64,000 bases of DNA. Origin: Pseudomonas proteolytica. Lineage in GTDB: Bacteria > Pseudomonadota > Gammaproteobacteria > Pseudomonadales > Pseudomonadaceae. The position numbers and the translations under genes were made by a program. This document shows, in pieces, positions 59,921 through 64,000 of the stretch (positions are counted from its first letter, which is position 1; the number at the start of each line of letters is the position of its first letter). The notes beneath the pieces are model-generated. The model made no database searches. It was given only the letters and a program-made list of their open reading frames with translations, and was not told the origin of the DNA. The stretch covers positions 30,190 through 94,189 of the forward strand of contig NZ_VFEV01000025.1 in the NCBI RefSeq assembly GCF_007858275.1, given 5' to 3'.

Positions 59921-60466
59921 TCACGACCCCGGATTATCCACCTGGATATAAAACGCAAACGCCGCCAGCAGCATCCAGAACACCGTGAACAACCACGGCG
60001 TACGCACCGAAAACAGCAATGACTTGCGATAGCCCTTGTGCGACGACTCGGTCTCGCAGAACAGCGGCGACTCATCGTAGGCCATGCCCATCACCGGTTC
60101 GCTGCGCAACAACTCGCTCTGCTTGAAGTGCCAGTGGTCAATGATGTCGTAGGCCGCACGTATGCCGGGCCAGGCGTTGAGCGAGCTGAACACGCCGAGC
60201 ATCGACAGCAGCAGCGGCACCACCAGGGTGAACAGCTTGCCCCACTCGGGGTTGAGGTTGCCCATGCAGGACACAAAGGCAATCACCAGGAACGACTGCG
60301 CGGTGAGGTAAGCATCGGTGCGGTTGGCAAGGATGGTGGTTTCGTATTGGATTTCCCGGCGATAGAAATCCAGGCGATCCTTGGGCGAGCCAAAGATCTT
60401 GGCATTGTGTTCGGTATGGTCAGTCAGCGCCGATTCGGGGCTATGGGGGGAAATGATCCGGGGCAC
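59921..60466 (-). CDS. Hypothetical integral membrane protein
   Basis: A 181-residue protein. An amphipathic N-terminal half (RLDFYRREIQYETTILANRTDAY) is followed by two close helices (AQSFLVIAFVSCMGN, LFTLVVPLLLSMLGVFSSL) and a C-terminal helix (LFTVFWMLLAAFAFYI). The helix-linker-helix pattern loosely recalls SLATT-type pore proteins, but no motif proves this. GTG start at 60466 with AAGGA upstream. Stands alone on the minus strand. Confidence 0.6.
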   Translation of the reverse strand: MPRIISPHSPESALTDHTEHNAKIFGSPKDRLDFYRREIQYETTILANRTDAYLTAQSFLVIAFVSCMGNLNPEWGKLFTLVVPLLLSMLGVFSSLNAWPGIRAAYDIIDHWHFKQSELLRSEPVMGMAYDESPLFCETESSHKGYRKSLLFSVRTPWLFTVFWMLLAAFAFYIQVDNPGS

Positions 60467-60840
60467 GATCGGTGATCCTTAGGTGCGTAATCCCGTTAGA
60501 AGAACCGGTGATGCCCGAAGTTCAGGTCAATTGCCTGCACCGTTATGGAGCATGGCATATGCCTGGGGCGCACTGCACTTGCGCAGGCCGCTCCGATAAC
60601 GGGCTTACACACTGTGTAATCCCTATAAACGCAGTTTCGGCACAGCCATTGCTTTACTCCTTAAATCCCCTGCCTGCCCAGGTGAACACAGGAGCAAACG
60701 TTACCCCCCGACTCAGAGCCGACTCCAAAAGAAAGTAAGGACAAGGTCCGTTGGCGCCAAAAGCCACGGGCTCATAACAATGCGTTTTCTAAAGCGGCAG
60801 TGCCTGCAACGTTTCACCCGGCACTGACAAGGTAATTGGA
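60467..60840. other. Intergenic region before the ATP-grasp gene
   Basis: A 374-bp divergent gap. A plus open frame at 60472-60738 is not called: it has no family-like segments and no ribosome site. The region should carry the promoter of the ATP-grasp gene; a TATAAACG at about 60626 is one AT-rich -10 candidate but nothing firm can be assigned. Confidence 0.5.
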
Positions 60841-62250
60841 ATGGCTCGATCTTTCTTTGATGAAATGAATGACGCAAATGGCGTGTGCCGTACGCACTAT
60901 CAGGATTTTTCCCGCTGGCTGGCCAACACACCGCCGGAACTGCTGGCCCAACGCCGTCGCGAGGCCGACCTGCTGTTCCACCGCGCCGGGATCACCTTCA
61001 CCCTGTACGGTGACGAGCAAGACACCGAACGCCTGATTCCCTTCGATATCATCCCGCGCAGCATCCCCGCCAGTGAGTGGAGCGTGATCGAGCGCGGCTG
61101 TATCCAGCGGGTCAATGCGCTAAACATGTTCCTCGCCGATATCTACCACGACCAGCGCATTATCAAGGCCGGGATCATTCCGGCCGAGCAGGTGCTGGGC
61201 AATGAAGGCTATCAAAAAGCCATGGTCGGCCTGGACCTGCATCGCGGTATCTATTCCCACATCTCCGGTGTCGACCTGGTGCGCGATGGCGACGGCACCT
61301 ACTACGTGCTCGAAGACAATTTGCGCACACCCAGCGGTGTGAGCTATATGCTCGAAGACCGCAAAATGATGATGCGCCTGTTCCCTGAAGTGTTTGCCAA
61401 GCAGCGCATCGCACCAGTGGATCACTACCCCAACCTGCTGCTCAAGACCCTGAAAAGCGCCAGTCGCCTGGACAACCCCAATGTCGTGGTGCTGACCCCG
61501 GGGCGCTTTAACAGTGCGTTCTTCGAGCACGCGTTCCTCGCCCGAGAAATGGGGGTGGAGCTGGTAGAAGGCGCCGACCTGTTCGTGCACGACCTCAAGG
61601 TGTTCATGCGCACCACCGACGGCCCCAAAGCAGTGGATGTGATCTACCGGCGCATCGACGATGCCTTCCTTGATCCGCTGGCCTTCAACCCGGAATCCAT
61701 GCTCGGCGTTCCCGGCCTGGTAGCGGCCTACTGCGCTGGCAACGTGGTGCTGGCCAATGCCATCGGCACTGGCGTGGCCGACGACAAATCCATCTACCCC
61801 TACGTGCCGGCGATGATCCGCTTTTATCTGGATGAAGAACCGGTGCTGCAGAACGTACCGACCTTCCAGTGCCGCAACCCCGCTGAGCTGTCCCACGTAC
61901 TGGCGCACTTGCCCGAACTGGTGGTCAAGGAAACCCAGGGCTCCGGCGGCTACGGCATGCTGGTGGGCCCGGCCGCCTCGGCCGCCGAGATCGAGGACTT
62001 CCGCCAACGCATCAAGGCCCGGCCCCACGCCTATATCGCCCAGCCGACCTTGAGCCTGTCCACCTGCCCGACTTTTGTCGAAAACGGCATCGCGCCACGG
62101 CATATCGACCTGCGGCCCTTTGTGCTGTCGGGCAAGGAGACCCGCCTGGTGCCGGGTGGGCTGACTCGGGTGGCGCTGCGCGAAGGCTCATTGATCGTCA
62201 ACTCGTCGCAAGGCGGCGGAACCAAGGACACCTGGGTGGTGGAGGGCTGA
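60841..62250 (+). CDS. Circularly permuted ATP-grasp (type 2) protein
   Basis: A 469-residue DUF404/DUF407 protein of the circularly permuted ATP-grasp group, thought to form an amide or peptide bond to an unknown acceptor. Blocks: FDIIPRSIPASEWSVIERG near residue 62, GVDLVRDGDGTYYVLEDNLRTPSGVSYMLE (quoted in part: YVLEDNLRTPSGVSYML), VVKETQGSGGYGMLVGP (ATP-binding Lys and Gly loop) and HIDLRPFVLSG. The next gene, for an alpha-E protein, follows at once; the usual third partner, a transglutaminase-like protein, is not in the window. Confidence 0.9.
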   Translation: MARSFFDEMNDANGVCRTHYQDFSRWLANTPPELLAQRRREADLLFHRAGITFTLYGDEQDTERLIPFDIIPRSIPASEWSVIERGCIQRVNALNMFLADIYHDQRIIKAGIIPAEQVLGNEGYQKAMVGLDLHRGIYSHISGVDLVRDGDGTYYVLEDNLRTPSGVSYMLEDRKMMMRLFPEVFAKQRIAPVDHYPNLLLKTLKSASRLDNPNVVVLTPGRFNSAFFEHAFLAREMGVELVEGADLFVHDLKVFMRTTDGPKAVDVIYRRIDDAFLDPLAFNPESMLGVPGLVAAYCAGNVVLANAIGTGVADDKSIYPYVPAMIRFYLDEEPVLQNVPTFQCRNPAELSHVLAHLPELVVKETQGSGGYGMLVGPAASAAEIEDFRQRIKARPHAYIAQPTLSLSTCPTFVENGIAPRHIDLRPFVLSGKETRLVPGGLTRVALREGSLIVNSSQGGGTKDTWVVEG

Positions 62251-62252
62251 GT

Positions 62253-63203
62253 ATGCTGAGTAGAACCGCCGCAGATCTGTACTGGATGTCGCGCTACCTG
62301 GAACGCGCGGAAAACCTGGCGCGCATGCTGGAGGTCAGCTATTCGCTGTCGTTGATGCCCCAGGCCGGACGCAGTGATGGCCTGGACGAACTGGCGATGT
62401 CGCTGCTCAGCAGCGGCACCCTGGACAGCTATCTGGAACGCCATCAACAGCTGGACGCCGAGCGCATGCTGCACTTCTTCGCCCTCGACGAAGAAAACCC
62501 GGCCAGTATCTACAACTGCCTGCGCGCTGCCCGGGGCAATGCCCATGCGGTGCGTGGGCGGATCACCGCCGACATGTGGGAAAACCTCAACGCCACCTGG
62601 CTGGAAATGCGCAGCATCGCCGCCGGTGGCCTGGCACGCCATGGCATCAGCCATTTCTGCGACTGGGTCAAGCAGCGCTCGCACCTGTTCCGTGGAGCCA
62701 CCTCCGGCACCATCATGCGCAACGACGCCTATCGTTTTATCCGCCTGGGCACCTTTGTCGAGCGCGCCGACAACACCTTGCGCCTGCTGGATGCGCGCTA
62801 CGAGATGTTTGGCGAAGAGTCCGAGGAAGTCAGCGACCTGTCCGCCCGCGGCTACTACCAGTGGAGCGCCCTGCTCCGTGCCTTGTCGTCATTCGAGGCC
62901 TACACCGAGCTGTACCCCAATGCGCTGAATGCGCGTTCGGTGTCGGAGTTGCTGCTGCTACGCAGTGATGTACCGCGCTCGTTGCATGCGTGTATCGAAG
63001 AGTTGAGCCATATCCTCGCCGACCTGCCAGGTAGCTACGGCCGCACGGCCCAGCGCCTGGCTGCCGAATTCGAGGCGCGGCTGCGTTACACCGGTATCGA
63101 CGAGATCCTCGAAGAAGGCCTGCACACCCGGTTGACGGAGTTTATCGACACCGTGCGCGAACTGGCGCGGGCCATCCACAGTTCGTACCTGGAAGTGGTG
63201 TAG
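62253..63203 (+). CDS. Alpha-E domain protein
   Basis: A 316-residue all-helical protein of the DUF403/alpha-E family. MLSRTAADLYWMSRYLERAENLARML is the N-terminal signature; RNDAYRFIRLGTFVERADNTLRLLDA repeats the E-R-A-x-N pattern. Starts 2 bp after the ATP-grasp stop, so the two form an operon. Function is unknown. Confidence 0.9.
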   Translation: MLSRTAADLYWMSRYLERAENLARMLEVSYSLSLMPQAGRSDGLDELAMSLLSSGTLDSYLERHQQLDAERMLHFFALDEENPASIYNCLRAARGNAHAVRGRITADMWENLNATWLEMRSIAAGGLARHGISHFCDWVKQRSHLFRGATSGTIMRNDAYRFIRLGTFVERADNTLRLLDARYEMFGEESEEVSDLSARGYYQWSALLRALSSFEAYTELYPNALNARSVSELLLLRSDVPRSLHACIEELSHILADLPGSYGRTAQRLAAEFEARLRYTGIDEILEEGLHTRLTEFIDTVRELARAIHSSYLEVV

Positions 63204-63217
63204 GCATCGCTTCGCCT

Positions 63218-63245
63218 TGTAGGAGCGGGCTTGCCTGCGATGGCC
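63218..63245. repeat. Single REP unit after the alpha-E gene
   Basis: TTGTAGGAGCGGGCTTGCCTG then CGATGG; the common Pseudomonas REP, here as a single copy without its inverted partner nearby. Confidence 0.7.
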
Positions 63246-63317
63246 ATGAGTATCTACACAACTCTTTGGTGGTTTTTGGGGTTGGGTACATATCCGTTGC
63301 TGCGGTCACGGCCACTT

Positions 63318-63562
63318 AGGGTTCCGCCCTTACGGCGGGTCACTTTTGGAAAAGAGCCCCAAAAGTAACCAAAAGGGCTCTTGCCCCACCACTCGGCACC
63401 TCGCCTAGGCTCGGTGTGCCCGTAATCCGACATTGATTTGGGGGGCCGCCGCGATGGGCCATCCATGGCCCAGCGCGGCTAAACCGGCGTCCTGCCGGTT
63501 TACCCCCCAAATCAATATCGGATTACGGCCAGCGTGGTTTGATGGGGCGCCTAAGATCAAAA
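63318..63562 (+). repeat. Structured non-coding element, copy 1 (three-way-junction fold)
   Basis: A closing stem pairs 63422-63445 with 63503-63526 (23 of 24). Inside are hairpin 1 (63448-63479: GCCGCG-A-TGGGCCAT, CC loop, ATGGCCCA-G-CGCGGC) and hairpin 2 (63480-63502: TAAACCGGC, GTCCT loop, GCCGGTTTA). Upstream are further complementary segments (AAGAGCCC with GGGCTCTT) and GCTCTTGCCCCACCACT, downstream GATGGGGCGCCTAAGATC. A homologous inverted copy lies at 63778-64000. No protein is encoded. Confidence 0.75.
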
Positions 63563-63622
63563 TCACAAGCAAAACGAGGCGGCCTGACAGCCGACCTGAT
63601 CGTCGAAGCGTGCGCGTATCCT

Positions 63623-63712
63623 TGTGGGAGCGGGCTTGCTCGCGAATGCAGTCTGTCAGTTGATAAATGTATTGACTGACACTCCGCATTCGCGAGCAAG
63701 CCCGCTCCCACA
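63623..63712. repeat. REPIN nested between the two structured elements
   Basis: TGTGGGAGCGGGCTTGCTCG (arm 63623-63649) is mirrored perfectly over 27 bp at 63686-63712, with a 36-bp loop. A GCTGTT triplet-type run follows at 63739-63760. It sits inside a 34-bp inverted repeat formed by the ends of the two structured elements. Confidence 0.88.
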
Positions 63713-63777
63713 GGGGAAAGCAGCTCCGCGCTCTGGCGTTGCTGTTGCTGTTGCTGTTGCTCAGCTTTTGATCTGGC

Positions 63778-64000
63778 TTTTGATCTTAGGCGCCCCATCA
63801 AATCACGCTGGCCGCAGGCAGGTATTGCGCAGTGGGCACCCCGGCAGGATGCCGGGGTAGCCGCGACACGGCCATGGATGGCCGATCGCGGCGGGCCCAC
63901 GGAGCAATGCCTGACTGCGGGCATGCCGAGCCTAGGCGAGGCACCAAGTGGTGGGGCAAGAGCGTTTTGCTTACTTTTGCGCTGTTCAAAAGTGAGCAGC
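63778..64000 (-). repeat. Structured non-coding element, copy 2 (inverted, reaches window edge)
   Basis: Same layout as copy 1 on the opposite strand: closing stem 63812-63837 with 63895-63920 (three mismatches), hairpin 2' ACCCCGGC-AGGAT-GCCGGGGT (63838-63858), hairpin 1' GCCGCGA...CGGCCAT-GG-ATGGCCG...TCGCGGC (63860-63892). The closing stem differs in sequence from copy 1 but still pairs. The end at 63778-63811 mirrors 63529-63562 with one mismatch over 34 bp. Confidence 0.75.

Noticed and set aside
60472..60738. An 88-codon plus-strand frame before the ATP-grasp gene
   Set aside because: Composition is not protein-like, no ribosome site or family; treated as intergenic.
61120..62103. A 327-codon minus-strand frame
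   Set aside because: Antisense to the ATP-grasp gene.
63254..63466. A 70-codon minus-strand frame in the structured repeat
   Set aside because: It lies across stems of a folded element that recurs without keeping the frame; a false ORF of repeat sequence.

Overview
The window looks like a chromosomal segment of a Pseudomonas of the fluorescens group. The evidence is a high-GC sequence with GC-rich third codon positions (which produces many long false antisense frames), Pseudomonas-type REP palindromes (GGAGCGGGCTTGC / GCCGGCTTGCCGGC types), and gene orders known from that genus: treZ-malQ beside glgA, an arn operon, a cup-type fimbrial cluster with pvr/rcs regulators, and an ATP-grasp/alpha-E pair. 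No rRNA, tRNA, CRISPR array or complete insertion sequence was seen. Functions come from reading motifs and gene order by eye, without database searches.

Layout. 1-4645 (minus): glycogen and trehalose metabolism (glgA, treZ, malQ cut by the window edge). 5206-8761 (minus): a 2-hydroxyacid dehydrogenase, a secreted alpha/beta hydrolase, a YqaA membrane protein, a DUF411 metal-binding protein behind a CusR-like box, and an SRPBCC protein. 8990-9412 (plus): an orphan protein followed by a strong terminator. 9470-11731 (minus): valine catabolism (acyl-CoA dehydrogenase and 3-hydroxyisobutyryl-CoA hydrolase). 11890-13037: an HPP membrane protein and a small ORF with its own terminator. 13194-22496 (minus): arnC-arnA-arnD-arnT-arnE-arnF-ugd plus an extra GT-C glycosyltransferase, without arnB. 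22949-25221: a periplasmic protein, a lone tyrosine recombinase and a 181-bp tandem REP array. 25258-39231 (minus): a chaperone-usher fimbrial locus in which a PvrS/PvrR/RcsC/RcsB-type signalling module sits between the tip/chaperone genes and the subunit/chaperone/usher genes. 39332-39826: a DUF4019 lipoprotein. 39915-45954: a D-erythronate (tetronate) catabolic operon with transporter and a divergent FadR-type regulator. 45955-48808: an AT-richer accessory stretch with 34-bp palindromes, a HEPN-like protein, a thymidylate-kinase-like NTPase and an LprI-like protein. 48923-54275: TetR, VOC, RidA, RlhA, EamA and Lrp genes. 54366-59478 (plus): a CHAT protease-STAND NTPase-TPR protein translationally coupled to a DUF900-type serine hydrolase. 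59481-60466 (minus): two tiny proteins and a membrane protein. 60841-63203 (plus): the circularly permuted ATP-grasp and alpha-E proteins. 63204-64000: non-coding repeats, including two inverted copies of a highly structured element whose stems covary.

Main points of interest. (1) The CHAT-STAND/hydrolase pair looks like an NLR-type sensor-effector module. (2) Three copies of a TAAG(A/G)ATCG(T/C)CT(T/G)A motif precede the transcription blocks of the fimbrial locus and resemble RcsB boxes. (3) The right-end element forms a three-way-junction fold that is kept in two diverged copies by compensatory changes. (4) The arn operon has no arnB at its usual place.
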